From contig CP036296.1 in assembly GCA_007751255.1 (NCBI GenBank), positions 1,550,001 to 1,614,000 on the forward strand: a stretch of 64,000 nt of DNA, given 5' to 3'. Origin of the DNA: Engelhardtia mirabilis (GTDB lineage: Bacteria > Planctomycetota > UBA1135 > GCA-002686595). Below are positions 54,159-64,000 of the stretch, piece by piece (the stretch's first letter is position 1; every line of letters starts with the position of its first letter). The notes under the pieces are model-generated. The model saw only the letters and a list, made by a program, of their open reading frames with translations, had not been told where the DNA came from and made no database searches. Position numbers and translations under genes: made by a program.

Positions 54159-55238
54159 GTGGCCATCACCCTTGCCGCAGCCGCAGCCGCAGCCGCAGCC
54201 GCAGCCGCAGCCGCAGCCGCAGCCCTCGCGGTCGCGCCCGCCCTTCCGCTGGAAGAGCTGGTCGGACTCGAGTACCGCTCCTACCGGACCTGGAATATTC
54301 AGCTCCCGGCCCAGGCCTTCCAAAAGATCTCGGGCTCGATTCCCGTGGCCCACGCGGGTGGTTCCGGCTTCGCGGTCGAGGCGCGCTCCGGCGGCCTGGC
54401 GGTGGACACCGACGGCGACGGCACGCTGGAGAGCGTGATCGAGGGCGTCGAGGACCCCGCGACCCTGGAGCGCACGGCCCAGGTCGTCTTGACGGGAACC
54501 GACTTGAACGGTGAACCCCTGCGCTACACCGCGCGCCTGTGGAACAAGGGCGACGGTTGGATGTGGGCCGCGGGTGGCGCGGTCGTCGGCACGCTCGAGG
54601 GCACCAAGATCACCCTGGTCGACCTGAATGGCAACGGGCGCTACGACGACGTCGGCGCCGACGCCATGGCGATCGGGACCCGCAAGGTGGCGACGTTCCT
54701 TTCGGACGTCGCGCTGATCGGTGACAGGCTGATGACCCTCGTGGTGGATCCGGCGGGCAGCGAGCTGCGCGCCACGCCGTTCACCGGGCCGACCGGCGAG
54801 CTGGACTTCCGCTCGGAGCTCGAGACCAAGGGCAAGCTGCTGCAGGCGATCGTGCGCAGCACCGACGGCCGTCACTCCTTCGACCTGGCCGCGAGCCTCG
54901 AGGGCATCGCGGTGCCGATCGGGACCTACGAGGTGGTCACCGGCCAGTTGGGCCTGGGCGCGGCCACGGTGCAGGTCGAGACCGGCGCCATGCAGCCCCT
55001 CGAAGTCAATGTGGCCGACACGACCGTTCTCGACTGGGGCGGGCCGGTGCGGGCCGAGTTCCAGTACGACCGGCAGGGCGACCAGGTGTTCCTGAGCCCG
55101 GACAAGGTCTGGTTCATCGGCGCCGCCGGCGAGCAGTACTTCGGCTGGAACCCGCGCGGCAAGTCGCCGGAGTTCACGATCCGCGAGAGGGGGCTGGGAA
55201 CCGAGCTGCTCAAGGCCGTCTTCCCCGGCTCTTGTTGA
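54159..55238 (+). CDS. Secreted protein with poly-alanine signal peptide and EF-hand-like loops
   Basis: The 359-residue protein starts at GTG 54159, with AGGAGA 5 nt upstream. Its signal peptide is MAITL followed by 17 alanines and LAVAPALP; the alanines come from an eight-fold GCCGCA repeat. The mature part contains VDTDGDGTLESV and VDLNGNGRYDDV, which look like EF-hand calcium loops. Beta-rich sequence ends in SPDKVWFIGAAGEQYFGW. No catalytic motif or named family was recognised. The repeat could vary the length of the hydrophobic core without shifting the frame. The gene is flanked by a promoter-like TATAGT and, downstream, the second palindrome. Confidence 0.8.
   Translation: MAITLAAAAAAAAAAAAAAAAALAVAPALPLEELVGLEYRSYRTWNIQLPAQAFQKISGSIPVAHAGGSGFAVEARSGGLAVDTDGDGTLESVIEGVEDPATLERTAQVVLTGTDLNGEPLRYTARLWNKGDGWMWAAGGAVVGTLEGTKITLVDLNGNGRYDDVGADAMAIGTRKVATFLSDVALIGDRLMTLVVDPAGSELRATPFTGPTGELDFRSELETKGKLLQAIVRSTDGRHSFDLAASLEGIAVPIGTYEVVTGQLGLGAATVQVETGAMQPLEVNVADTTVLDWGGPVRAEFQYDRQGDQVFLSPDKVWFIGAAGEQYFGWNPRGKSPEFTIRERGLGTELLKAVFPGSC
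54174..54224 (+). repeat. (GCCGCA)8 microsatellite inside a signal peptide
   Basis: Eight exact GCCGCA copies (54174-54221) plus GCC encode 17 alanines. Because the unit is two codons, slippage adds or removes Ala pairs without a frameshift. Confidence 0.95.
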
Positions 55239-55604
55239 GGCCGCGGTTTCGTACCGGCCGCCGTGAGCGTGCCGTCCAACACCGCGATCGAGATCGAGAT
55301 GACCGCCAGCACCTGGGCATTCGGGGAGATTCCCGGAAGCTTGCGCCGGGGTGCGGCGTCCGACGCGGTGGCCCGCTAGTGTCCTGGATCCGAAATTCGG
55401 CGTCACTTCCCGGGCTCCGATCGCCGCTGGCGTCGTTGCGCCGAGCCAGCGTCGATCGGACCTCCGGGAAGTGACGCCGAATTTCTGATCCAGGACACCA
55501 GCCGAAGGTGCCGGGGGGCCACTGCGCCTCTGCTCGCAGCACCGCCCGTCGAAGCACCGTTCGTCGTAGACCCGTCCGCCGAAGTACCGTCAGCCGAAGC
55601 ATCC
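55239..55604. other. 366-bp spacer with palindrome and short tandem repeat
   Basis: This region contains the second copy of the palindromic element (55379-55498) and a degenerate 15-bp tandem repeat (55546-55605). No gene is evident. The promoter of the downstream operon should lie here but was not identified. Confidence 0.5.
55379..55498. repeat. Long palindromic repeat element, copy 2
   Basis: Arms 55379-55413 and 55464-55498 are 35 bp with one mismatch (C for A). The inner 16 bp (TCCGATCG.CGCTGGC) also pairs with one mismatch, leaving a loop of roughly 10-12 nt. Arms and interior match copy 1 (31317-31432) with few substitutions, some of them compensatory (ACTCGG/CCGAGT against ATTCGG/CCGAAT), which implies that the structure is kept. 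Confidence 0.88.
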
Positions 55605-55605
55605 A
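55546..55605 (+). repeat. Degenerate 15-bp tandem repeat, four units
   Basis: Four 15-bp units (55546, 55561, 55576 and 55591) share a CCG(T/C)CGAAG-ACCGT pattern and end at the ATG of the next gene. An in-frame TAG at 55567 makes them non-coding with that gene. Confidence 0.5.
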
Positions 55606-57983
55606 TGGGGGCAATGTCGGAGCCAGTCGCCAGACGGCTGGCGCGGGGAGCACGCGTCGCGAGTCTCGTCCTGTGCGTTGCGGCTGCGGGCCGAAGCGCT
55701 CGAGCCGCCGCTCCCGGGAGCGCCCAGGTCCCGAGCGGAGCCCTCGGAGGTTCGATCCCGGTGCAGGTCGTCGCGGGGCGCTTGATCGTCTCCTGCGACA
55801 TCTCGTCACCCACGAACCGCCTGCCGGTCAACCTGCTGGTCGAGTACGAGGGGCTGCACGGGCTGCAACTCCACAACCGCGCCGCCGCGGGCCTGCGCGC
55901 CGAGACCGCCGACGGGCAGGCCGTGCCCCTGACGCTGCACTTCCCCGACTTCGACCTGTCCGTCCCGCGTCGCGAGCTCGGTGACGAAGACCTGTACGAG
56001 GACTTCACCAAGTACCACTCGATCGAGCTGGGCGAGAACGCCCTGGTGGGCTCGATCGGCGCCGAGCTGCTGGAGCCGTGGAAGGTCACTTTCGACCTGG
56101 CCGCCGGCCGCCTCGACCTGGCGCCGCCCGGTTCGGCCCAGGCCCCGCCCTCCGGCCCGGTGATCGACGGCGACGGGTCGGTGACCGTCCCGATCTCGCT
56201 GATCAACGACCGCGCCTGGCTGTCGGTGCGCTTCGGGGACGGCAGTCCGGGCGCGATGGCGATCGGTACGGGTCTGTACGACACGCTGATCGACCGCGTC
56301 GTCGCCGAGCAGCGCGGCGCGCCGGCGGGCGACATCGGCGCCCTGCGCGTGGGCAACATCGACCTGTGCGAGTACGTGGCCCTGCGGCCGGAGGACGTGG
56401 TCGAGGTGCACCCGGACGGAGTCGCGGGCGTGCTCGGAATCAACGCCCTCGAGCACCTGAAGGTCGAAGTGGACCGGGTGCGGCGCACCGCCCGCATCGA
56501 GCGCACGGCTCCCGCGGTGCCGGCCTCGATCGAAGCGGACCGGGCCTTCTTCCGCGCGCGCGCCGCCGAGGAGACCGGGCCCCTGATCGCGTTCCTCAAC
56601 GAGTTCGAAGGCGCCCGGCTCGCGCCCGAGGCGGCCAAGCTGCTGCTCGACCTGACCCTCGACTTCGGCGGTGACGGAGACGAGATCGCCGCCGCCGTGA
56701 AGTGGATCTTCGAGACGACACCCGAGGACCTGCGCACCACGCGCATGCTCGACCTGATGGTCGAGATGAGTGACCTGGGCGAGGACGAGGTGGTGCTCGC
56801 GGCCGGCGCCCTCGGCGTCGAGAGCGGCCGCGACGACCGCTACCCCAACGCGGTGCACGAGGTGCACGGACGACTGGGTCGCACCTTGATCGAGCGGGGC
56901 GAGCGCCGCGACGCCTGGCGCCACCTCTTGTCGGCGGCCTTTGGCCTGCCCGAGGACGGCCGCATCAACTACGACCTGGGTCGCTTCTACGAGCTCGAGG
57001 GTCGCAACCAACGGGCCTTCTCGCGCTACGTGCAGGCCGTGATCCGGCCGGAGACCGGCGCGGAGGCGATCGAGGCCCTGGGGCGGGTACAGCCGCTGCT
57101 GGAGGATGGCGAGGCCCTCTCGGTCGACACGATCGAGCGCATGATAGCGGGCAAGGTGCGCAACTTCGGCGCGGCCTCGCGCTTCGAGCCGGACCTCGAG
57201 CACCCCGCGCAACGCACGGTCCTGTGCGAGTACTTCACCAACGCCTACCTGGGCGACGAGACCGCTGGCGCGATCGGCGGAGCCCTCGGCAACGAGGGCC
57301 TGATCAGCCACTTCGACCCCGAGTACGTGGTGTTCCTATCGCACCACCTGCCCTCGCCCCAGCCCGACCCCCTGTGCACCTCCCTGGCGCGGGCGCGGGC
57401 GGAGTTGTTGGGCGTGGGCGATCCCGTGGTGCACGTCTTCGACGGGGGCGTGCGCGGCCCCGGCGCCGCCCGCTGGCGCCAGGCCGAGGCGGTCTACCAG
57501 AGCTGCCGCGAGCTGGCCCTCGCGCGGCTGACCCAACCCACCGACTTCCGCTTCGAGATCGGAGCCGAGGTCCTGGACGGGCGCCTGCGCGGCACCGTCA
57601 CGGTCACCGGACCCGAGCTCGACGACCTCGTGGTGCAGGTCGTGGTGGCCGAGAAGGGCGTGCTCTTCCCGGGCAAGAGCACGGTAGTCGTGCACCGCTG
57701 CGTCGCGCGGGCGGCGCTCACCGGCGACGACCTGGGCCTGCCCTTCACGCCTGAGGGCGGCGTGATGGACGTGGACTTCGACGTCTCCTTCGACGAGCTG
57801 GCCCAGCGCCAGGAGGACTTCCTCGAACAGCTCGAGGCGGAGGGCCTCGGCTCGGCCACGCCGATCTCGACCCAGATCGACCCGCGCCAGGCGCGCGTGG
57901 TGGCCTTCGTCTTCCGCCGCTCGAGCGGCGCCGTCCTGGGCGCGGCCCAGGCCGAGCCGAGCCTGCCCGAGGAGCTGCGTTGA
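55605..57983 (+). CDS. Exported protein with retropepsin-like N-terminal region; first gene of the MoxR operon
   Basis: The 792-residue protein has a signal peptide (ARVASLVLCVAAAGRSARAA). Residues of about 45-290 look like two pepsin/retropepsin-type lobes (FDLSVPRRELGD, AIGTGLYDTLIDR, GVLGINALEHLKVEVDRVRRT), but the D(T/S)G active-site motif is not intact. A helical TPR-like centre (about 300-510) and a beta-rich C-terminal domain (about 640-770) follow. No family was named with certainty. The end overlaps the next gene as TTGA. ATG 55605 or 55614 may be used. Its place at the head of a MoxR-vWA operon suggests a role with that envelope system. Confidence 0.75.
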   Translation: MGAMSEPVARRLARGARVASLVLCVAAAGRSARAAAPGSAQVPSGALGGSIPVQVVAGRLIVSCDISSPTNRLPVNLLVEYEGLHGLQLHNRAAAGLRAETADGQAVPLTLHFPDFDLSVPRRELGDEDLYEDFTKYHSIELGENALVGSIGAELLEPWKVTFDLAAGRLDLAPPGSAQAPPSGPVIDGDGSVTVPISLINDRAWLSVRFGDGSPGAMAIGTGLYDTLIDRVVAEQRGAPAGDIGALRVGNIDLCEYVALRPEDVVEVHPDGVAGVLGINALEHLKVEVDRVRRTARIERTAPAVPASIEADRAFFRARAAEETGPLIAFLNEFEGARLAPEAAKLLLDLTLDFGGDGDEIAAAVKWIFETTPEDLRTTRMLDLMVEMSDLGEDEVVLAAGALGVESGRDDRYPNAVHEVHGRLGRTLIERGERRDAWRHLLSAAFGLPEDGRINYDLGRFYELEGRNQRAFSRYVQAVIRPETGAEAIEALGRVQPLLEDGEALSVDTIERMIAGKVRNFGAASRFEPDLEHPAQRTVLCEYFTNAYLGDETAGAIGGALGNEGLISHFDPEYVVFLSHHLPSPQPDPLCTSLARARAELLGVGDPVVHVFDGGVRGPGAARWRQAEAVYQSCRELALARLTQPTDFRFEIGAEVLDGRLRGTVTVTGPELDDLVVQVVVAEKGVLFPGKSTVVVHRCVARAALTGDDLGLPFTPEGGVMDVDFDVSFDELAQRQEDFLEQLEAEGLGSATPISTQIDPRQARVVAFVFRRSSGAVLGAAQAEPSLPEELR

Positions 57984-59469
57984 GCGGCGATCCGAGTCGC
58001 GACCTCGACCAGCTCGCCGCGCGCGCCACCGCGGCGATGCGCTCGGCCGCCTCGCGCGAGGGCCTGCACGAGGGCCTGCGTCGATCCTTGCCCCTGATCG
58101 CCGTGGTGCCGGCGATCGCGGCCGGGGTCGCCGCCCTGCGTTGGCAGTCGGGCGTGGCACCGGATTGGGTCCCGCCGGCGATCGTGGTGTTGACGGCCCT
58201 CGCCCTGCCGCTTGTCGCCGCTGCGACGGCGTCGGCCCGCGCCTGGACGCGGCCCGTGCAGCGTGACCAGGCGCTGGGCCAGGTGGATCGCCAGTTGGGC
58301 CTGAAGGACCGCCTGGTCACCGCCGACGAGTTCCTGCGCTCGGGTCGCTCCGGTCCCTTCGAGCGCGCGGCCATCGCCGATGCGGCCGCGCACCTGGCGC
58401 GGGCACTGGCCCAAGCGGTGGTGCTCGAAGTGCGTCCTTGGAACGTCGCGAGACGGGCCGCGGGTTGCGGGGCTCTGGGCGCCGTCGCACTCGCTGCCTT
58501 CCTGTGGCTGGCCGCGCGCCCGGTGACGTCTGCCGGTGGCCTGCAAACCGAGGAGGTCGTCGCGGCCGCGGCCGGGCCCGCCCTGACTCCGGCCGACGAG
58601 CCCGTCCAGGACGAGCCCGAGCGCGCCGTGGCCCCGGAGGACGAGCGTCCCACGGATCCGCCCCGTCCGCGCGAGAGCCGCGCCGGTGAACGCCCAGCGA
58701 GCGCGCCCACGCCCGAGCTCTCCGACGTGGTCAAGGAGTCCGCCGGCAAGAGCGGCGCCGGCCGCTCGGCGGGTGCCCTGTCGTCGAGCTCCGCCAGCCA
58801 ATCGCGCAGCGCGCCCTCGACCCAGGGCCAGGCCTCGAAGCCCAGCGAGCGCAAGCTCGAGGCCAAGCCCTCCCAGGCCAAGCGTCCCGAGCCCGAAGAA
58901 GCGCCCGAGCCCCCCGAGAGCAAGGAGGACGACGAATCCGGCGCCACCGCCGGCCGCGGCGCTTCGAAGGGCTCCAACAAGAACCCCACGGCCTCCGACT
59001 GGCGCAGCCGCGACCAGGTCACCAACGAGGACGACCAGGACATCGACGACGACGAGGACACGGCCGACGACGAGGAGGAGCAGGAGTCGCGCGGCGGTGT
59101 CCAGCCCAACCTGCGCGACCGCCGTCCGCCCGTCAGCCGCGACCTGCAGATCGGCTTCGGCAACCGCGCCAACCCCGACGCCAACGGGCGCGGCGGGCCG
59201 TCCCAGCCCAAGAAGTCCCGCGGGGTCGCGTCGTTGGTGTTGGGCGTGCCGATCCCCGATCGCGTCAAGGGACGCCCCGGTCCCGGGCCTACCAAGATCA
59301 CCCAAGAGCGCATCGAACCCGAGGGCGAAGAGGCCGTCGCGATCGAAGCCAGCGCGCGCACGCCGCGCCGCGGCCCCGCGGGGCGCCTCTCCTCACCGGA
59401 CCTCGAGCCGGCCCTGCGCGACCTGGTGCGCGCCTACTTCCTCACCTTGAGAAGCCACGAAGGAACTCC

Positions 59470-59473
<4 letters not shown>
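57980..59473 (+). CDS. Membrane protein with long disordered linker, operon partner of MoxR
   Basis: The 497-residue protein starts at TTG 57980, which overlaps the previous stop (TTGA) and has GAGGAG 5' of it. Two TM segments near the N-terminus (PLIAVVPAIAAGVAAL and AIVVLTALALPLVAAATAS) precede a block with DQALGQVDRQLGLKDRLVTADEF. A third TM (ALGAVALAAFLWLAA) follows, then about 290 low-complexity Pro/Ser/Glu/Lys-rich residues. A short conserved C-terminus is LRDLVRAYFLTLRSHEG. This layout is seen in BatD/vWA operons of planctomycetes. Role: unknown, probably envelope. It overlaps MoxR by ATGA. Confidence 0.8.
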
Positions 59474-60491
<1,018 letters not shown>

Positions 60492-60495
<4 letters not shown>

Positions 60496-61397
60496 AGGCG
60501 GCCTCCGAGCCGGCGCTCGACGGACTGTTCGACGCCGACTTCCTCGAGTCCGTCCAGCACCTGCGCGTGATCGCCAGGCGCGTGGCCCCCCGTGGTCGCT
60601 TCGCCGAGCAGCGCTCGCGCGACCGCGGACACGGCCTCGAGTTCCAGGACTACCGCCCCTACGTGGCCGGCGACGACCTGCGCGCCATCGATTGGACCGT
60701 CTACCGCAGGCTCGGCCGAGTCTTCCTGCGCCTGTTCGAGGAGCTCGAGGACCTGCCGGTCTACCTGCTGCCGGACGTGTCGCGCAGCCTGTGGCTGGAA
60801 GACCCGCCGCGGGTGCGCGCCGGGTTGCAGTGCGCCCTGGCCCTGGGCGCGATCAGCCTCGGCCACCACGACTCGGTGGGGCTGTTCCCCTTCTCGGACG
60901 ACGTGGCCACCCTGCTGCGGCCCCAGGCCGGCAAGGCGCGCCTCTACAACCTGGCGGACCGTCTGACCGAGGTCGAGCGTGGCGGCGTCACCGATCTGCG
61001 CCGCAGCCTGTCGCGCTTCGGCGCCCTCGGCCTGCGCGAGGGCCTGGCGGTGGTGATCTCCGACTTCTTCGACCCCGGCGGACTGGCGGCGGTGACCGAA
61101 GCCCTGCGCGGCGTGCGCCACCGACTGCTGTTGGTGCAACTGGTGCGGGGCACTGACCGCACGCCCGCGGCGATGGACGGCGACCTGCGCCTGGTCGACT
61201 GCGAGACCGCCGAGGTGCAGGACGTGTCGGTCACGCCGGCCGTGCTCGAGCGCTACCGCGACGCCTACGACCGCTTCGCCGACGGCCTGCAGAGCTTCGC
61301 CCGCAGCCGGGGCGCGGGCCTCCTGGCAGTCGACGTCGAGCGCCAAATCGTGCCCCAACTGGCCGAGCTCTTCGAGCAGGGGAGGTTCACGGTTTGA
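60492..61397 (+). CDS. DUF58 family protein
   Basis: The 301-residue protein has the DUF58 signature GLEFQDYRPYVAGDDLRAIDWTVYRR (given in two parts: the FQDYRPY motif near residue 53 and GDDLRAIDW near 60), followed by a vWA-like fold (LPVYLLPDVSRSLWL). Such proteins pair with MoxR and vWA partners. The start is GTG 60492, overlapping the MoxR stop by GTGA. The stop overlaps the next gene as TTGA. The DxSxS-like motif reads DVSRS, which keeps the MIDAS pattern. Confidence 0.92.
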
Positions 61398-63106
61398 ACC
61401 TGACCACCCTCGGTCCCCTGGCCTTCGGTCTGGGCCTGCTCGGCCTGGCCGCTGTCCTGTTCGCGCTGCAGCGACTGCGCGTGCGCCACGAGGAGCTGCC
61501 CGTGGTGACGACGCTCTTCTGGCGCGAGGCGGTCGAAGAATCGCGCGCGCGGGTCCTGACCGAGCGCTTCCGGCACCCCTGGGCCTACCTCTTGGCCCTC
61601 GCGATCGCGGGCCTGTTGTGGTTCGCGGTGGCCGCGCCGCGGCTGTTGGATGACGTCGGACGCCACTACACCGTGCTGCTCGACGGCAGCGCGGGGATGG
61701 CCCTCGTCGACGCGGACGGCGGCGCGCGCTTCGACCGGGCGCGGGCGGCGGCGCTCGAGATCGCGGCGCAGTTGCCGCGCGAGCGCACCGATGTCGTCTG
61801 GTGCGGCGCCAGTCCGCGCACCCTGCTGGCGGCGGGGGAGGCGGGCGCGCTGCTCGAGCGTCGAATGGACGGTTTGGCTCCGGAGGCGGCCCCCGCGAGC
61901 ATCGAACGCGCGCTGCGCCAAGTGGCGGTCGAAGCCCAGGACGAGCTTGGACGAACGGTAGTCGTGGTGGGCGACGGACCGGTGGCCGCCGACCTGATCG
62001 AGCGCCTGCCCGGGCAGATCGAGGTGCGCCGCGCCGAGTTGCCGGCCGTCGCCGGCGCGGGAGTCGGCATCGTCGCCCTGGGCGTGTCGCCCGCGGCTTC
62101 GGGTACGTGGACCCGCGTCGACGTTCTGGTGGAGCTCGCGGGCGAAGGCGCCCCTGGCGCCGAGCTGAGCGCGAGCCTGGACGGCGTGGCCCTGGTCGCC
62201 GGCGACGGGTTGCACGGCTCGATGGATCGAAGCAGCGCGGCCCCGGACCGCTCGCAGTTGCTGCTGCGCGATCTGCCGGCCGACGGCGGTCGGCTCGAGT
62301 TGCGCCTGGGGTCCGGCGACGCCACGCCCCTGGACGACGTGGCGCGCCTGGACCTGCCGCGCCGTCCGCGCATCCGGGTCGACGTCGATCCGGGGCTGGA
62401 GGCGATTGCCGCGGTGCTCGCCGCCGACGACGCGGTGCTGTTGGTCGCACCGGGCGCGGCGTCGGACCTGCGCGTGGTGCGGGGCGACGGCGAGGTGGAC
62501 GGGCCGGCCCTGGTGCTGGCCAGCTCGGAGCTCCAGGAGGAGGCAATTCTTCTGACCCACCGCGAGGGGCTCGACTCGGGCGCGGCCCTGCGCGCGGCCC
62601 TGGGTGAGCTCGGCCTCGACCGCATCGACGCCACCGAACTCGCGAGCCGCGCCGGCCGCGCGATCAGCGTCGGCGCCCGCCCGGGGCCGGAGCGGCAGGT
62701 AGCCCTGTGGGAGGAGCTGCTCGATCCGGAGCGCTTCGATCTCGTGGAGAGCCGCGCCTTTCCGGTGCTGGTCGCGCGGTCGGTGCGTTGGCTCGCAGAC
62801 CAGGACCCCTTCCTGCCCTACCTCGCCGCGGACCGGCCCCTGCCGCGCAGGCTCGCCGACCCGCGACCGCAGCTCACCTGGCAGCTCGCGCCGGTGCCCG
62901 CCGTGGCCGGCGAACTGCAACTCGCGGACGGCTCTACCCACGCGGTCTCCCTGTTCGACCAGAGTGCGACCTCGTTGCAGCCCGCCGACCTGGCCGGGGT
63001 CGTCACCGCGCCCGACGGCTTCGACGCGGTGACCTGGATCCTGCTGCTCGCCCTGGCGCTGACCGCGCTCGAGTGGTGGCTGGTGCGGCGGGGGAGGATG
63101 CCCTGA
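61394..63106 (+). CDS. BatA-type membrane protein with degenerate vWA MIDAS
   Basis: The 570-residue protein starts at TTG 61394 (TTGA overlap), with GGAGG upstream at 61381-61385. The N-terminal TM/BatA region (LGPLAFGLGLLGLAAVLFALQRLRVR) is followed by a second TM near 65-82, then a vWA-like domain. Its MIDAS start reads LLDGSAG (Asp97, Ser99) but the third residue of DxSxS is Gly, so metal binding may be impaired. A C-terminal TM (VTWILLLALALTALEWWLV) closes the protein. It lies 2 nt before the next gene. Likely part of a MoxR-serviced envelope complex. Confidence 0.85.
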   Translation: MNLTTLGPLAFGLGLLGLAAVLFALQRLRVRHEELPVVTTLFWREAVEESRARVLTERFRHPWAYLLALAIAGLLWFAVAAPRLLDDVGRHYTVLLDGSAGMALVDADGGARFDRARAAALEIAAQLPRERTDVVWCGASPRTLLAAGEAGALLERRMDGLAPEAAPASIERALRQVAVEAQDELGRTVVVVGDGPVAADLIERLPGQIEVRRAELPAVAGAGVGIVALGVSPAASGTWTRVDVLVELAGEGAPGAELSASLDGVALVAGDGLHGSMDRSSAAPDRSQLLLRDLPADGGRLELRLGSGDATPLDDVARLDLPRRPRIRVDVDPGLEAIAAVLAADDAVLLVAPGAASDLRVVRGDGEVDGPALVLASSELQEEAILLTHREGLDSGAALRAALGELGLDRIDATELASRAGRAISVGARPGPERQVALWEELLDPERFDLVESRAFPVLVARSVRWLADQDPFLPYLAADRPLPRRLADPRPQLTWQLAPVPAVAGELQLADGSTHAVSLFDQSATSLQPADLAGVVTAPDGFDAVTWILLLALALTALEWWLVRRGRMP

Positions 63107-63108
63107 CC

Positions 63109-64000
63109 ATGGACGTCCAGTGGCTCCAGCCCGGCTTCGGCCTGGTCGCGCTCCTCGCCCTCGTGCCGTGGATCGGCCCCCTGCGCACTCGCGACCGCCT
63201 CCACGCCGGCGTGCGCTCGGTGTTGATCGTGCTCCTGGCGGTGGCCCTCGCGCGACCGGTGCAGGTGGTCGCCTCCGGTGCGTCCCACCGCGTGATCGTG
63301 TGGGACCGCAGCGCGAGCGTCACGCCCGACGCGGACCAGACCGCGCGGCGCTGGCTCGTGTCGGCGCTCGCGGTCGCCGACGGCGAGCGCGTGACCCTGA
63401 TCGAGCTCCCCGGCTCCGGCCGTGAAGCGTTGGAACTCCCCGAGGGTGTGCGCCACCTGTTGCTCGCCACTTCGGAGTCGAGTCCCCTGGGCGAGGCCAT
63501 CGCCATCGGCGCGCGGGCCGTGCCGATCGGTGCCGCGGGCCGCCTGACCGTCCTCAGCGACGGCCTGGCCACGGACGCGGACGGCGCGCGTGCGGCGGAG
63601 GAGCTGCGCCAACGCGGCCTGCCGCTCGATTGGGTCCGCCTCGAGGGAGCGTCCGGCGACCTGCGACCGGTGGGTCTCGCGCTGGACGGCGAGGCGCGGG
63701 TCGGATCCACCGCGCGGGTGCTGGCGCGGCTGGTGGGCGGTGGACAGGTCGTGGACTGCCGCTTGAGCGACGGCGCCGGCGAGCTGGCGCGCTCGGGTCC
63801 GACGGTCGTCGACGGCGCGATCGAGGTCGCCTTCGAGTTCGAGCCGCGCGCCGCGGGGTTCGTCGAGTTGGTGCTCGAGGTCGAGGTGCTCGAGGGCGTC
63901 GACCCGCGCGGCGGGGACGAGCGCCTGGCCACCACGGTGGCCGTGCAGGACCCCCTGCGCGTGCTCTACCTGGGCGAGCGCGTCCGCGGCGGCGCGGGCG
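63109..64000 (+). CDS. BatB-like membrane vWA protein, 3' partial
   Basis: The frame is open from ATG 63109 to the right edge (297 codons). Two hydrophobic N-terminal segments (GFGLVALLALVPWIGPL and GVRSVLIVLLAVALARPV) are followed by a vWA-like domain with the intact MIDAS motif DRSAS (66-70), in contrast to the preceding gene. The last residues (RVLYLGERV) resemble the start of a glutamine-amidotransferase-like domain that follows vWA in related proteins. It starts 2 nt after the BatA-like gene and is part of the same operon; the remainder lies beyond the window. Confidence 0.85.
   Translation, partial: MDVQWLQPGFGLVALLALVPWIGPLRTRDRLHAGVRSVLIVLLAVALARPVQVVASGASHRVIVWDRSASVTPDADQTARRWLVSALAVADGERVTLIELPGSGREALELPEGVRHLLLATSESSPLGEAIAIGARAVPIGAAGRLTVLSDGLATDADGARAAEELRQRGLPLDWVRLEGASGDLRPVGLALDGEARVGSTARVLARLVGGGQVVDCRLSDGAGELARSGPTVVDGAIEVAFEFEPRAAGFVELVLEVEVLEGVDPRGGDERLATTVAVQDPLRVLYLGERVRGGAG

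Noticed and set aside
54144-55406. 420-codon minus-strand frame with a Cys/Gly run
   Set aside because: The run is the mirror of the (GCCGCA)8 repeat in the real plus-strand gene.

Overview
The window is G+C-rich (about 70% by eye), densely coded and open at both ends. It looks like a chromosome segment of a marine-type member of the Planctomycetota. This is an inference from a formylglycine sulfatase, several large secreted beta-propeller proteins, a soluble-kinase-plus-PD40-propeller fusion, an ECF sigma/anti-sigma pair, a MoxR-DUF58-vWA operon, and a loose C-terminal beta-sandwich layout that recurs on unrelated exported proteins. No tRNA, rRNA, CRISPR array, integrase or transposase gene was recognised.

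Layout. 1-9368: a TPR protein that enters from the left edge, a Sel1-repeat lipoprotein, an SGNH-hydrolase lipoprotein, and two tandem paralogues with a phytase-like esterase propeller. 9739-15478 (minus strand): an animal-type haem peroxidase, a membrane protein of unknown role and a Kelch protein. 15731-18791: an ECF sigma factor, its probable anti-sigma partner, and a sulfatase. 18914-27562: a sigma-54 activator followed by a sulfide-oxidation cluster (peroxiredoxin, persulfide dioxygenase-rhodanese fusion, type II sulfide:quinone reductase, TauE/SafE exporter, membrane rhodanese, cytochrome bd subunits I and II). A near-consensus -24/-12 promoter lies just ahead of the first enzyme gene. 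27543-36670: two propeller proteins, a large membrane protein of an uncharacterised receptor-like family, and a duplicated-domain secreted protein. 36862-42969: Ser/Thr kinase, C25 (gingipain-like) protease, and a formate/nitrite-type channel. 43194-55238: mostly exported proteins (carboxypeptidase-regulatory-like protein, amidohydrolase, deacetylase-like lipoprotein, dihaem cytochrome fused to a propeller, and others). 55605 to the right edge: a tightly overlapped operon with MoxR ATPase, DUF58 protein and two BatA/vWA-type membrane proteins.

How the parts may work together. In the sulfide cluster, SQR would oxidise sulfide and reduce quinone, the ETHE1-like dioxygenase and rhodaneses would process the persulfide to sulfite or thiosulfate, TauE/SafE would export the product, and cytochrome bd would re-oxidise the quinol. 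The adjacent sigma-54 activator is the natural candidate regulator.

The most unusual non-genic feature is a 116-120 bp near-perfect palindrome present twice (31317-31432 and 55379-55498), about 24 kb apart. Other points of interest are a (GCCGCA)8 microsatellite inside a signal peptide and several TAnnnT boxes only 6-8 nt ahead of start codons, which suggests leaderless transcripts.
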